Notes: generated by a model not told the origin, from the letters alone. A DNA stretch of 64,000 nt from Clostridium septicum (GCF_003606265.1 NZ_CP023671.1:186001-250000); one strand, 5' to 3'; shown: positions 46,964 through 57,140, counted from the first letter of the stretch. Translations and numbers: made by a program.

Positions 46964-48301
46964 TTATATTTCCTCCTTACTGTGTTCATTTATTATGTCA
47001 ATAAGATTATCTCCTGTATAATCACAAACTATAACCTTAATGTTTAATGCATTTTCTAAATCTTTTATTGTTATGTCATCTAGCATAATTCTTTCATTTT
47101 TAGGGCCAAGTTCATATCCTTTTCTGAACATATTATCTGGCATAATTAAATACTCTGAATTTATTTTACCCTTTAATTGTTCTATTATATCCTTACCTGT
47201 TAAAAGCCCCGCAACCGTTATTGTCTCTCCAAAGAAATAATTTATAATCTTATAAACATCTATTTTTATATTTGAATTTTTAGCTTTTATTTTATTGGCT
47301 GCACTTAAAATTTCATCATATGCTAAAGCACCTGTTACCATTGAAAAACTGCCTTTAATTTTTGTGTTTAAAAATTCTAAATCCCTATTTACAGCTTCTC
47401 TAAAATATCTAATCATACCAACTCCATCTTCAAGCTGTTCATAGCCTGAATAGAATTCTTCACTTGGAACTTCCATTCCAGCTACTAAGTAAAATTCATC
47501 AGATAGCCTTACAAAAGGTGCTCCTATTTCTTTTATAAACCTATCTTGCATTTCTTTTACCATTAATATTTCTTGCTTTGATGTTTCTTTATCAAAAGTA
47601 TCAACCTTAGCCAATCCTTCTCTAAATTTTGTTATTCCTATTGGAACTACAGCTACATTTTTAACGTAAGGAGATAATTCATAAAGATCTAAAATTGTTT
47701 TTCTTAACTCTTCTCCATTATTTACATTAGGAATACATACTACTTGAGCATGCATTTCTATTTCTGCATCTCTTAACTTCTTTAATCTTTCCAAGATGCT
47801 TCCTGCAAATCTATTTTTAAGCATTTTTACTCTTAATTCTGGATTTGTTGTATGTACTGATATATTTATAGGACTAATTTTATATCTAATAATTCTATCT
47901 ATATCTTCGTCCTTCATATTAGTTAACGTAACAAAATTTCCTTGAAGAAATGATAATCTTGAATCATCATCTTTAAAATATAATGTTTCCCTCATACCCT
48001 TTGGTAATTGATCTATAAAACAAAACATACATTTATTTGTACAACTTTTTGCTTTATCCATTATTCCGCCACCAAATTCTAGACCTAAATCTTCACCATA
48101 TTCTTTTTCAATTTCATAGGCCCAAATTTCTCCATCTGATTTTTGTATGTCTAAAACTACTTCTTCATCAGCAGCTAAAAATTTATAATCTATTATATCA
48201 TCAATTGGAGTATCATTAATAGCTAATAATACATCATCAACTTCTATACCTATTTCTTCAGCAATACTGCCTTCCTCAACTTTAGTAATTAGGTTTTTCA
48301 T
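46964..48301 (-). CDS. DUF512 radical SAM protein with PDZ domain
   Basis: 445 residues. An N-terminal PDZ-like domain ([25 protein letters not shown]), then [33 protein letters not shown], a radical SAM CX3CX2C cluster, and DUF512. The substrate is unknown. It is regularly found before der in Firmicutes, which suggests a role in ribosome or tRNA biology but is not proof. The start [11 protein letters not shown] has GAGGTGAAAAAA before it. Confidence 0.9.
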   Translation of the reverse strand: MKNLITKVEEGSIAEEIGIEVDDVLLAINDTPIDDIIDYKFLAADEEVVLDIQKSDGEIWAYEIEKEYGEDLGLEFGGGIMDKAKSCTNKCMFCFIDQLPKGMRETLYFKDDDSRLSFLQGNFVTLTNMKDEDIDRIIRYKISPINISVHTTNPELRVKMLKNRFAGSILERLKKLRDAEIEMHAQVVCIPNVNNGEELRKTILDLYELSPYVKNVAVVPIGITKFREGLAKVDTFDKETSKQEILMVKEMQDRFIKEIGAPFVRLSDEFYLVAGMEVPSEEFYSGYEQLEDGVGMIRYFREAVNRDLEFLNTKIKGSFSMVTGALAYDEILSAANKIKAKNSNIKIDVYKIINYFFGETITVAGLLTGKDIIEQLKGKINSEYLIMPDNMFRKGYELGPKNERIMLDDITIKDLENALNIKVIVCDYTGDNLIDIINEHSKEEI

Positions 48302-48338
48302 TTTTTTCACCTCAATGCAAACATACTATCTTTATGTT

Positions 48339-48367
48339 ATATTACATTAATAATATTGTATAGTCAA
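48339..48367 (-). promoter_or_regulatory. Promoter of DUF512-der-gpsA
   Basis: TTGACT and TAATAT with exactly 17 bases between, 38 bases before the DUF512 start. Confidence 0.7.
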
Positions 48368-48369
48368 CA

Positions 48370-48393
48370 AGAGAGGCTTTAATAAGCCCCTCT
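48370..48393 (-). terminator. Hairpin after phoU
   Basis: AGAGGGGCTT/AAGCCTCTCT 10-bp stem (one G-U) with loop ATTA, GC-richer than its surroundings. The tail TGTTGACT is not a good U tract and already belongs to the next promoter, so termination is partial or Rho-like at best. Confidence 0.55.
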
Positions 48394-48443
48394 ATTTAAG
48401 TAAAAAATATATTTTTATATAGTTCGCAGAATTTTTTTTATAT

Positions 48444-49100
48444 TTATTCATTCAAATCTACATAATTACCTTTTTCTGAGAATATTATCCATTCACATAC
48501 ATTAGTAACATGATCGCCTATTCTTTCTATATATTTTGATGCAAAAAGTATTTGGGTGCCTTGATTTATAATTGATTCATCCTTACTCATTTTTTTAAGA
48601 ATTATTTTAAACATTCCTTGATATATTTCATCTACCTTATCATCCATATTACAAATTTCATATGCTGATTGAATATCTCCATCTATATATGCCTCTATTG
48701 ATGCTTTTATCATTTTTATAACAAGATCACCCATTTCCCATACTGGAGAAATTTCATTAACTAAATTTTCTTCCTTTATCCTTTCAACGATTTTTGATAG
48801 ATCTACTGCATGATCTGCCATTCGTTCTAAGTCTGTAACTATCTTAGATGTTGTATATATTTTTCTTAAATCTCCTGCAAGTGGAGATTCTGTTGCCATA
48901 AACTTAATACATTTTTCTTCAATATCCTTTTGAAGTTCATCTACTTTATCATCATTCTTAATTACCGTACTTGCTAAATCAGCATCTTGATTTTTAAATG
49001 CAATAATACTATCATAAATTTGCTTTTCTACTAAACTTGCCATTTCAATTAAATCACTATTTAATACCTTAATCTTATTGCTTAGTAGTTCTCTCATCAT
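48444..49100 (-). CDS. phoU: Phosphate transport regulator PhoU
   Basis: Links PstSCAB to PhoR and holds the phosphate regulon off when phosphate is ample. 218 residues, all helical, two PhoU repeats with metal-binding E/D motifs (KNDDKVDELQKDIEEKC and NMDDKVDEIYQG). Last gene of the pst operon. Confidence 0.95.
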   Translation of the reverse strand: MMRELLSNKIKVLNSDLIEMASLVEKQIYDSIIAFKNQDADLASTVIKNDDKVDELQKDIEEKCIKFMATESPLAGDLRKIYTTSKIVTDLERMADHAVDLSKIVERIKEENLVNEISPVWEMGDLVIKMIKASIEAYIDGDIQSAYEICNMDDKVDEIYQGMFKIILKKMSKDESIINQGTQILFASKYIERIGDHVTNVCEWIIFSEKGNYVDLNE

Positions 49101-49134
49101 ATATATATCACCTCATAATTGTTTTAATTATAGT

Positions 49135-49899
49135 TTAACCAAATCTTCCAGTAATATAATCCTCTGTTCTTTTATCTTTAGGCTTATAAAATATATCTTC
49201 AGTATTTCCATATTCTATAACTTCTCCATTTAAGAAAAATGCTGTTTTATCTGCTATTCTTCCAGCCTGTTGCATATTATGAGTTACAATTATAACAGTA
49301 TATTTTTCTTTAAGTTCATCCATTAATTCTTCCATTTTGTTTGTAGAAATAGGATCTAGGGCTGAAGTTGGTTCATCCATTAATATTATCTCTGGTGAAA
49401 CAGCAATAGTTCTTGCTATACATAATCTTTGTTGTTGACCACCTGATAATCCAAGAGCACTTTTTTTAAGTCTATCTTTAACTTCATCCCATAAAGCCGC
49501 TCCCTTTAAACTTTTTTCAACAATTTCATCTAGAGTCTTCTTGTCTTTTATACCATGTAATCTTGGTCCATAGGCTATATTGTCATAAATTGACATAGGA
49601 AATGGATTAGGCTTTTGAAATACCATACCAACTTTTGTTCTTAATGCAATTACATCTGAATTTTTATAAATATCCTCACCATCTACTAAGACTTCACCTG
49701 TTACCTTAACACTTTCTATTAAATCATTCATTCTATTAAGAGTTCTTAAAAATGTGGATTTTCCACATCCTGAAGGTCCTATGAATGCTGTTACTTTATT
49801 TTCTTCAATATCTAAATCTATTTTTTTTAATGCTTGATTATCTCCATAAAATAAATCAAGATTTCTAACTCTTATTTTAGGTAAATTATCTTTTGACAT
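49135..49899 (-). CDS. pstB: Phosphate ABC transporter ATP-binding protein
   Basis: ATPase of the high-affinity phosphate transporter. 254 residues. Walker [12 protein letters not shown], signature [16 protein letters not shown], Walker [14 protein letters not shown]. The start [11 protein letters not shown] is preceded by AGAGGTGAAAGA. Confidence 0.98.
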   Translation of the reverse strand: MSKDNLPKIRVRNLDLFYGDNQALKKIDLDIEENKVTAFIGPSGCGKSTFLRTLNRMNDLIESVKVTGEVLVDGEDIYKNSDVIALRTKVGMVFQKPNPFPMSIYDNIAYGPRLHGIKDKKTLDEIVEKSLKGAALWDEVKDRLKKSALGLSGGQQQRLCIARTIAVSPEIILMDEPTSALDPISTNKMEELMDELKEKYTVIIVTHNMQQAGRIADKTAFFLNGEVIEYGNTEDIFYKPKDKRTEDYITGRFG

Positions 49900-49925
49900 T
49901 CTTTCACCTCTAAAACACAATATTT

Positions 49926-50750
49926 TTAATAGTTTGCTTTATTAAATTTCTTAGTTATTAATTTAGCAATTGTATTTAATAATAATATTATAATAACTAA
50001 AACTATTCCAACAGCAGCTGCTTCCTCAATATTTCCAGCTTCCTTTGTTACAAGATAAGATTGAACTGTAAGAGTTCTTGCACTAGACATTATTCCTTTA
50101 GGCATTTTAGCAACTGTTCCAGCTGTTAAAAGTATAGCTGCTGATTCACCTACTACACGACCTATTGAAAGTATTACTCCAGCTAATATTCCTGGCATTG
50201 CACTTGGTACAATTACTTTATATAAGGTTTGAAATTTTGTTGCTCCAAGCCCTAAAGAAGCCTCTCTATAGGAATCTGGAACTGACTTTAAAGCTTCTTC
50301 TGTTGTACGTATTATAACAGGTAAAATTATTATGGATACCGTTAAAGCCCCTGCTAAAATTGAATATCCAAGCTCTAAAGTAACTACAAAAAATATAGCA
50401 CCAAACAAACCATATACTATTGATGGAATTCCAGCTAAACTTTCAGTTGAAAATCTTATAATTTTAACTATTTTTCCTTGCCTTGCGTATTCTCTTAAAT
50501 ATATTGCTGAAAGTATTCCTATTGGTGTTGCAATTCCAACTGATAAAACTACAGTATAAAGTGTTGCAACTATCATAGGTAATATTCCACCATTTCCTGA
50601 AGCTGAATAATTTGCTGTTAAAAAATTTATACTTATTAACTTATAACCTTTTAAAAATATGAATCCTAATATAAATATTAATGATATAAGTGTTATTCCT
50701 GCTGAAATCCATAAAAGTATCTTTAATAAATTCTCTTTAAATTTTCTCAT
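49926..50750 (-). CDS. pstA: Phosphate ABC transporter permease PstA
   Basis: Inner membrane permease of 274 residues with about six helices. The EAA loop [27 protein letters not shown] contacts PstB. One base separates it from pstC. Confidence 0.96.
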   Translation of the reverse strand: MRKFKENLLKILLWISAGITLISLIFILGFIFLKGYKLISINFLTANYSASGNGGILPMIVATLYTVVLSVGIATPIGILSAIYLREYARQGKIVKIIRFSTESLAGIPSIVYGLFGAIFFVVTLELGYSILAGALTVSIIILPVIIRTTEEALKSVPDSYREASLGLGATKFQTLYKVIVPSAMPGILAGVILSIGRVVGESAAILLTAGTVAKMPKGIMSSARTLTVQSYLVTKEAGNIEEAAAVGIVLVIIILLLNTIAKLITKKFNKANY

Positions 50751-50751
50751 C

Positions 50752-51642
50752 TTACATACCTTCCTTGTTAGAAAGTTTACTTAGCACTAAATTAAGTATT
50801 AATATAAATATAAATAAGATTACACCTGTTGCAAATAACATTTCTTGATGTGTACCAAAAGCATATCCCATTTCTAACGCAATATTAGTAGTTAGTGGTC
50901 TTACACCTTCCATTACTCCTTTCGGAATAATTGGTGAATTTCCCGCAACTAATATTATAGCCATAGTTTCTCCTATTGCTCTTCCTACGCCTAATACTAT
51001 AGCTGCTAATATTCCTGATTTTGCAGCTGGAAGTACAACTTTAAATATAGTTTCTATATGTGATGCACCTAGTGCAAGAGAACCTTCTTTATAAGTTTTA
51101 GGTACTGCTCTTATTGCAGTTTCTGCAACAGTAATTATTGTAGGTAACATCATTATTGATAAAACTAATATTACAGCTAAAAGACTCTGGCCTTTTGGTA
51201 AATTAAATGTTTCCTTTATCCAAGGAACTATAATTGCAAGTCCAAAAACTCCATACAATACTGATGGTATTCCTGCTAATAATTCAACTGCTGATGAAAT
51301 TATTTTCCCAAATTTTTTAGGAGCTATTTCTGCAATAAATACAGCTGTTAATATTCCTACAGGTACTCCTATTACTAATGAACCTAAAGTACCGAGTATT
51401 GAAGCTAGTATCATAGGTAAAATTCCAAATTTATCTGAAGATGGAACCCATTCAGTTCCAAAAATAAAACCTCCAATAGAATATCCCTTGCTTATAAATG
51501 GAGTCAATCCTTTGTAAAATACAAATCCTATTATAAGTAATAAGCTTATTACTGCAATAAGAGCGCTTCCTAAAAATATAAAACGAGATATTTTCTCTAT
51601 TATATATTTAGTTTTATTATTTTTTTCCTTAGCACTTTCCAT
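50752..51642 (-). CDS. pstC: Phosphate ABC transporter permease PstC
   Basis: Partner permease of 296 residues. First helix near residues 17-40, and the EAA loop EGSLALGASHIETIFKVVLPAAKSGIL. ABC permease fold matching PstA. Confidence 0.96.
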   Translation of the reverse strand: MESAKEKNNKTKYIIEKISRFIFLGSALIAVISLLLIIGFVFYKGLTPFISKGYSIGGFIFGTEWVPSSDKFGILPMILASILGTLGSLVIGVPVGILTAVFIAEIAPKKFGKIISSAVELLAGIPSVLYGVFGLAIIVPWIKETFNLPKGQSLLAVILVLSIMMLPTIITVAETAIRAVPKTYKEGSLALGASHIETIFKVVLPAAKSGILAAIVLGVGRAIGETMAIILVAGNSPIIPKGVMEGVRPLTTNIALEMGYAFGTHQEMLFATGVILFIFILILNLVLSKLSNKEGM

Positions 51643-51686
51643 ACCAAGAACCTCCTAGAAAATACTATTTCATATTTATAATAAAA

Positions 51687-51709
51687 CTGCTCCAAACATT
51701 TTGGAGCAG
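51687..51709 (-). terminator. Intercistronic hairpin between pstS and pstC
   Basis: CTGCTCCAAA/TTTGGAGCAG 10-bp stem with loop ATG and a TTTTATT tail on the minus strand. Such a hairpin would let pstS mRNA accumulate above pstCAB, as usual for binding proteins. Confidence 0.7.
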
Positions 51710-51725
51710 CTTTGACATTAATTAA

Positions 51726-52571
51726 TTACTTTACTGTAATTAATTTATTTTCTTCAACTATTTTTTGTCCTGCATCACTTAAAATGTACTCTACTATTTT
51801 TTTGCCATTTTCTGTTATATTTCCTTCTTTAGTTGCTAAAATAAATGGTCTTGATAATTTATACTCTCCTGATTTAACAAGATTAGCCTCCGGCTTAACA
51901 CCATCAACTGTTAATTGACCTACTTTATCGTCTAAATATTCAAAGGATACAAATCCAATTGCATTTTCATTTCCTTCTACTATTGTTTTAACATTTCCAT
52001 TTCCATCTGATATAGTTGCATTTGATATTAAATTTTCTGATTTATAACCAACTATTTCTTGAAAAGCATCTCTAGTTCCTGAACCATCTTCTCTTGATAC
52101 TACAACTATAGGTGCATCTACTCCTCCAATGTCTTTCCAATTAGTTATTTTTCCTGTATATATATCTTTAATTTGACCCATTGTTATGTTCGTAACTTTA
52201 TTATTTTTATTTGTTATAAGAGCTATTCCGTCATAAGCTATTACACTTCCTTTCACTTCAGCTTCTTCTTCGTCTTTAAGTTTTCTTGATGACATCCCAA
52301 TTTCTGAAACTCCGTTTATTGCATCTTTAATTCCAGCAGATGATCCAACTTGATTTATTTCTATTGAAACATTACTATTTTCAGCCTCATACTTTTCAGC
52401 TACTTTTTCCATTAAAGGCCCTACAGAAGTTGATCCTGATATGGAAACCCTAATATTCTCTCCAGCCGAGCTGCCATTAGATTCCCCTTTTCCTGAGCAT
52501 CCTACAAATACTCCTCCCATCATTGATATTATTAAAGATGTACAAAGTAATTTTAAGCTCTTTTTTTTCAT
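51726..52571 (-). CDS. pstS: Phosphate-binding lipoprotein PstS
   Basis: Extracellular phosphate receptor. 281 residues. Type II signal: LLCTSLIISMMGGVFVGC with the lipobox cysteine near residue 25. SGSTSVGPLMEKVAEKYE and SREDGSGTRDAFQEIVG bind phosphate. First gene of the pst operon, behind PHO boxes. Confidence 0.97.
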   Translation of the reverse strand: MKKKSLKLLCTSLIISMMGGVFVGCSGKGESNGSSAGENIRVSISGSTSVGPLMEKVAEKYEAENSNVSIEINQVGSSAGIKDAINGVSEIGMSSRKLKDEEEAEVKGSVIAYDGIALITNKNNKVTNITMGQIKDIYTGKITNWKDIGGVDAPIVVVSREDGSGTRDAFQEIVGYKSENLISNATISDGNGNVKTIVEGNENAIGFVSFEYLDDKVGQLTVDGVKPEANLVKSGEYKLSRPFILATKEGNITENGKKIVEYILSDAGQKIVEENKLITVK

Positions 52572-52643
52572 ATAAAAATTCCTCCAATTATTCTCAAACT
52601 ATTATTTATAATTTTTCTTTTCATACTTATATTAATCCCTAAA

Positions 52644-52692
52644 AGTTAAATAAATATTAGTTAAATGTTAAGAAAAGTTATCCTCCTGTTAA
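52644..52692 (-). promoter_or_regulatory. PHO box array before pstS (PhoP sites)
   Basis: Five TTAACA-like hexamers (on plus: AGTTAA, TATTAG, TGTTAA, AGTTAT, TGTTAA) start at 52644, 52655, 52666, 52676 and 52687, i.e. 10-11 bases apart on one face. This matches the TTAACA-n5 repeats bound by PhoP in Bacillus. A -10-like TAATAT lies downstream near the pstS start side. Confidence 0.75.
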
Positions 52693-52699
52693 GTAAATT

Positions 52700-52739
52700 T
52701 AACATAAAAATAAGAGGATACTTTACGTATCCTCTTATT
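52700..52739 (-). terminator. Intrinsic terminator of phoP-phoR
   Basis: AATAAGAGGATAC/GTATCCTCTTATT perfect 13-bp stem, 5-base loop, TTTTTAT tail, 10 bases after the phoR stop. Confidence 0.88.
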
Positions 52740-52749
52740 TTTATTAAGC

Positions 52750-54441
52750 TTAATTAAATGACTGCTTTTTTATTTTTACAGTAAACTTTGTTCCAATTCC
52801 AAGTGTTGAATCTACATATATGTCTCCATTAAATATTTTTACTATATGTTTAACTATAGCAAGACCTAAACCTGTACCACCTTTAGCTCTTGACTTATCC
52901 ACTCTATAAAATCTTTCAAAAATTCTTGGTATATCTTCTTTTGGAATACCTATTCCGTTATCTTCTACTGTAATATATGTTGAATTTCTTTTATTATGAA
53001 TTTCTATCTTAACTATACTTTTATCCTCTGAATACTTAATAGCATTTTCAACTAAATTTAAAACTAACTGAAAAAACTTATCCCTATCTCCAATTAAAGT
53101 TCCCTTATTATTATTTATAATTTTAATTTCAGTCATTTTCTTATCCGACTGAGCCTTAACTACATTAATTACATTTTCAATTACCTCAACAGGATTAAAC
53201 TCTTCCTCTCTATATATAGTATTATTTTCTATGTTAGATAATACTAAAATGTCGTTAATTAATCTAGTTAGCCTTTCTGCTTCATTGTCTATTATATCTA
53301 AAAATTTATCTCTTGTTTCTTTGTCATTTACTATTTTTAAAGTTTCTGCAAAGCCCTTAATAGATGTTAATGGAGTTTTAAGTTCATGTGAAACATTTGC
53401 AACAAACTGACTTCTCATATTTTCTAATCTTTTTATATCACTTATATCTTGAACTGCAATAACTATTCCAATTAAACTTCCACTATTATTTATAATTGGA
53501 GCTTTTTTTATTCTAATATCTTTTTCTATAGGATGAAGTAATTTTATTTCCTTAGTCTCTATCTCGGGCATTTCTTTAATAAAATTCATAATATCATAAT
53601 CTATAATATGATGCCCTATTTTTTCTCCTATTATTTCTTTATCAATACCAAATAATTTTTTTGCATAAGGATTTATAAGCATTACTTTACGATTATTATC
53701 TATAGCGATAACGCCACTTTCCATACTTTCTAATATAGCCTCTAGTTTATTTTGTTTATCTAAAGAATCTTGTATTTTACTTTGTAATTGATCTGCCATG
53801 TTATTAAATGTACGAGCTAATGACCCTATTTCATCTTCTTTATAAATAATAGCTCTCTTATTTAAATCACCATTAGCTATTTTTGATGTAACTATTTCTA
53901 GTTCATTTAATGGATATGTAATAGCCATTACTAGCTTTAAAGATAATGCTATTGACAATACTGTTACAAATATAATAACAATTATATAATAATTAACGTA
54001 TTTCGGTGTAAAAAATTTAATGGCTGTAAGTGGAACTGATGATCTTAAAACATACTCTTCACCTATTTTTGTTGCATAGTAAACTACACTTTTATCTTCT
54101 GTTTCACTAAACCTTGTAGTTGTACCTTCTCCTTTTTCAAATGCAGATATTATTTCTTCTCTATTTAAATGATTTCCTAAATTCTTAACATTGTTATCAA
54201 ATATAACTTCACCTTTTTTATTAACTATAGTAAATCTAACATCATTTTCATTTATCTTGAAATTATTTAAATTTTCTTCACTATAGTCATTAATTTTAAG
54301 TAAAATATTATTATAATTTTTTAAAGTTTCTTTGGTTTTATCTACTTCCTTTAAATTAACTAAGCTTATAAATAAACATGTTACTATAATCAAAGCAAAT
54401 AAAACTGTTACTATAGATGAGTTTATTATCTTCTTTTTCAT
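52750..54441 (-). CDS. phoR: Phosphate sensor histidine kinase PhoR
   Basis: Membrane kinase for the phosphate regulon. 563 residues. Helix 1 near 8-30, extracellular domain to about 145, helix 2 near 150-175, HAMP, PAS (about 235-330), HisKA with SHELKTPLTSIKG, HATPase with NLVENAIKYS, DNGIGIP and KGGTGLGLAIVKH. The start lies four bases downstream of the phoP stop. Confidence 0.94.
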   Translation of the reverse strand: MKKKIINSSIVTVLFALIIVTCLFISLVNLKEVDKTKETLKNYNNILLKINDYSEENLNNFKINENDVRFTIVNKKGEVIFDNNVKNLGNHLNREEIISAFEKGEGTTTRFSETEDKSVVYYATKIGEEYVLRSSVPLTAIKFFTPKYVNYYIIVIIFVTVLSIALSLKLVMAITYPLNELEIVTSKIANGDLNKRAIIYKEDEIGSLARTFNNMADQLQSKIQDSLDKQNKLEAILESMESGVIAIDNNRKVMLINPYAKKLFGIDKEIIGEKIGHHIIDYDIMNFIKEMPEIETKEIKLLHPIEKDIRIKKAPIINNSGSLIGIVIAVQDISDIKRLENMRSQFVANVSHELKTPLTSIKGFAETLKIVNDKETRDKFLDIIDNEAERLTRLINDILVLSNIENNTIYREEEFNPVEVIENVINVVKAQSDKKMTEIKIINNNKGTLIGDRDKFFQLVLNLVENAIKYSEDKSIVKIEIHNKRNSTYITVEDNGIGIPKEDIPRIFERFYRVDKSRAKGGTGLGLAIVKHIVKIFNGDIYVDSTLGIGTKFTVKIKKQSFN

Positions 54442-54444
54442 AAT

Positions 54445-55143
54445 CTAATCATTAGGATTGAACCTATACCCAACCCCTCTTATAGTTTCAATAAATTTAG
54501 GTTTTTTATCATCTAACTCTATTTTTTTTCTTAAATATCTAATATGAACATCTACAGTTCTAGTTTCACCTATATACTCATATCCCCATATTTTATCAAG
54601 CAAAGTATCCCTTGTTAAAATTTTACCCCTATTTTTTATAAGAATATCTAAAAGTTCAAACTCCTTTAATGTTAAATCTATTTTTTTATTTTCTATAAAA
54701 ACTTCTCTTCTTTCAAAATTTACATATAAATTTTCACAGGTAAAAGTTTCAATTTCTTCTTTTAATGGTGATACCCTTCTTAAAACAGCCTTAACTCTTG
54801 CAAGTAATTCTCTTATTGAAAATGGCTTTGTTATATAATCATCTGCTCCAAGTTCTAAACCTAATATTTTATCTAACTCCTCACCTTTAGCAGTTAACAT
54901 AATAATGGATGTATTTTTTAATTCCTTATTTCCTTTTATTTCCTTACAAACGTCAAACCCATCCATTCCAGGCAACATTAAATCTAAAAGTACTAAACTT
55001 GGTTTTTCATCCTTTGCTATTTTTATAGCATCACAACCATTATTAGCTGTTATTACATCATATCCAGCATTAATTAAATTATAACTTATAAGCTCTACTA
55101 TATGTGATTCATCATCTACTACTAAAACTCTCTCATGTGCCAA
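54445..55143 (-). CDS. phoP: Phosphate response regulator PhoP (OmpR family)
   Basis: 232 residues. Receiver domain with VVDDE, LLDLMLPGMDG (phosphorylated Asp near residue 53) and LTAKG, then a winged-helix DNA-binding domain ending HIRYLRKKIE to TIRGVGYRF. It is the likely binder of the PHO boxes before pstS. Confidence 0.94.
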   Translation of the reverse strand: MAHERVLVVDDESHIVELISYNLINAGYDVITANNGCDAIKIAKDEKPSLVLLDLMLPGMDGFDVCKEIKGNKELKNTSIIMLTAKGEELDKILGLELGADDYITKPFSIRELLARVKAVLRRVSPLKEEIETFTCENLYVNFERREVFIENKKIDLTLKEFELLDILIKNRGKILTRDTLLDKIWGYEYIGETRTVDVHIRYLRKKIELDDKKPKFIETIRGVGYRFNPND

Positions 55144-55160
55144 TTTTTTCAGCCCCTTTT

Positions 55161-55895
55161 TTATTTTATATATACAAATGAAAATAATCTTCCATAAGTT
55201 CCAACTGAAGATCTATATGAATGCATTTTTATATCTTTTGAACAATGAGTACATATATCTAAAGAATATATATTATCTTCTTCTACTCCCTTTTCTTTTA
55301 AATTATTAACTATAACAGCCTCCATACTTAAATTTCTCCCATTAAAAAGTTTATTTTCATTAATACCAGTATGACTTATAAAATCCCTTTTTAACTCCTC
55401 TGAGATTTCATAACAACATTGTCTTATATGTGGTCCTATAAAAACTTTTGTACTTTTTATATTAATTCCATATTCTTTTATCATATTATCTAAAGTTTTT
55501 GTAACTATTGAATGAAAAGTACCTCTCCATCCACTATGAATAGCCGCAATTACCTCTTTTTCCTCATTTACAAGTATTATAGGTGTGCAATCTGCTGTAA
55601 ACACTCCTATTGCTGTACTTTTTTCATTTGTTATAACGGCATCTCCTTCTTTATCTTTTACAGATTTTCCTAAATTATATATATAACTTTTATCACTATG
55701 AATTTGATTTAAATATTCTATATTTTTCAATCCAAATTCATTTTTTATACTTTCTAAATTAGCTATGCCATCTTCTGTGTGTCTATTAAAACTTCTGTTA
55801 TTTTCTGCTGTTGAAAACCCAATACTTATATTACCTAAATCTAATTTAAAAAAATCTTTATGTCTTACTAAATCATCTATTGTTAACTTTTTCAT
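55161..55895 (-). CDS. pgeF: Purine-nucleoside phosphorylase-like laccase-domain protein (PgeF/YfiH)
   Basis: DUF152/laccase-domain enzyme of 244 residues. ADCTPIILVN, AAIHSGWRGT and the HIRQCCYEIS stretch hold the histidine/cysteine metal ligands. Family members remove mis-incorporated L-Ser from peptidoglycan precursors or cleave purine nucleosides. It ends 17 bases before phoP and may be cotranscribed. Confidence 0.9.
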   Translation of the reverse strand: MKKLTIDDLVRHKDFFKLDLGNISIGFSTAENNRSFNRHTEDGIANLESIKNEFGLKNIEYLNQIHSDKSYIYNLGKSVKDKEGDAVITNEKSTAIGVFTADCTPIILVNEEKEVIAAIHSGWRGTFHSIVTKTLDNMIKEYGINIKSTKVFIGPHIRQCCYEISEELKRDFISHTGINENKLFNGRNLSMEAVIVNNLKEKGVEEDNIYSLDICTHCSKDIKMHSYRSSVGTYGRLFSFVYIK

Positions 55896-56180
55896 TTATA
55901 CACCTCTTAAGATTATATTTGAGTATATTTTAACATTTAACTAATGCTTTTTCTATTTATTTTAAAAATATTACCTTCTTTTAACATATATTTAACTAAA
56001 AAGATCTCAAAGACAACTTTAAATATATAGATTTTTTTAATTATGTATTTTCACTAAATGTTGCCTTAAGAAAAACTTTGGCAGTCATACTTTATTTTTA
56101 TTCTTTAGTGGAAAATACTTAGTTTTAAAATTATAATTAAATTAGCCGCAGTATATATGGATATAATTCTCTAAATAAAT
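55896..56180. other. Gene-free spacer between nrdR and pgeF
   Basis: About 285 AT-rich bases. TTAACA-like hexamers occur on the plus strand at 55930, 55981 and 55992 (the last two 11 bases apart), possibly weak PHO boxes in the opposite orientation to those at pstS. An inverted repeat (ATTTTCACTAAA and TTTAGTGGAAAAT, about 56047-56115) encloses a TTGCC/GGCA hairpin; it might be a small structured RNA. No open frame of note. Confidence 0.35.
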
Positions 56181-56214
56181 AAAAAAAGCTTATTAGAATA
56201 TGCTAATAAGCTTT
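56181..56214 (-). terminator. Intrinsic terminator of nrdR
   Basis: AAAGCTTATTAG/CTAATAAGCTTT 12-bp stem, 6-base loop, followed by TTTTTTT on the minus strand. Confidence 0.85.
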
Positions 56215-56669
56215 TAATTATTAGAAACTAGACTTTTTATTTCTTCTAAAAATGTATTTATATCTTTAAACTGTCTATAAACTGATGCAAATCTAACATA
56301 AGATATTTCATCTATCTTTTTTAATCTATTCATAACCATTTCGCCTATGTATTTTGACTCCACTTCAGTTATCATTTTATTTGAAATAGTTTTCTCTATA
56401 TCTACTGCTATCTCTTCTATTTGACTTCTTGATACAGGCCTTTTTTGGCAAGCAATAATTAAACCATTAATAATTTTTTCTTTGTTAAAATTTTCTCTTG
56501 TTAAGTCTCTTTTTACCACTAATATTGGAATATCTTCTACTTTTTCATATGTTGTATATCTCTTATTGCACTTTAAACATTCCCGTCTTCTTCTAATAGT
56601 TGTATTATCATCTGTTGATCTAGAATCTACTACTTTACTTTCTTCAAAGGAACAAAAAGGACATTTCAT
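56214..56669 (-). CDS. nrdR: Transcriptional repressor NrdR
   Basis: Represses ribonucleotide reductase genes when dATP is high. 151 residues. Zinc ribbon CPFCSFEESKVVDSRS to CLKC (four Cys), then ATP-cone VVKRDLTRENFNKEKIINGL. Full length. Conserved in all clostridia. Confidence 0.97.
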   Translation of the reverse strand: MKCPFCSFEESKVVDSRSTDDNTTIRRRRECLKCNKRYTTYEKVEDIPILVVKRDLTRENFNKEKIINGLIIACQKRPVSRSQIEEIAVDIEKTISNKMITEVESKYIGEMVMNRLKKIDEISYVRFASVYRQFKDINTFLEEIKSLVSNN

Positions 56670-56746
56670 AAATATTCACGCCTTTCTTATTTTGTTATTA
56701 ATTCCATTTTCTCATGTTATTATTATACTATATATTTGTAAATTTT

Positions 56747-57073
56747 CTAGATGTTATTTTTAAAATTATCTTTAATTATATCTGTTGTATCAATTAAAAG
56801 TACATCCATTCCAGCTTTTTTTACATTTTCCCAAGGAACTTCTATATCATCTTCTTTACTAAACCAATTCTTGTCCATAGATGGTAATATTATGGATACT
56901 ATTTTACTTTCTTTAATATCTATTACTACATCTTTAACAAATCCTAATTTTACCCCGTTTTTTATATCTATTACTTCCATAGATCTTAATGCATTTAATG
57001 AATGTAATATTAAATCATCTTCAATATTATCATTAGTATTTTCTTCATTTACCATATCATCAATAAAATTCAT
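56747..57073 (-). CDS. ylmC: YlmC/YmxH family PRC-barrel sporulation protein
   Basis: 108 residues; the PRC-barrel core is HSLNALRSMEVIDIKNGVKLGFVKDVVIDI and ends VPWENVKKAGMDVLLID. In Bacillus ylmC lies just downstream of sigE and sigG; here it keeps this place. An acidic N-terminal extension (NEENTNDNIEDD) is present. AGGGGGTAGAGAATA precedes the ATG. Role unknown. Confidence 0.88.
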   Translation of the reverse strand: MNFIDDMVNEENTNDNIEDDLILHSLNALRSMEVIDIKNGVKLGFVKDVVIDIKESKIVSIILPSMDKNWFSKEDDIEVPWENVKKAGMDVLLIDTTDIIKDNFKNNI

Positions 57074-57140
57074 TATTCTCTACCCCCTATTATATATATA
57101 TTAATCATTATATGCATGTCCAAATATAATAATTACTCAG

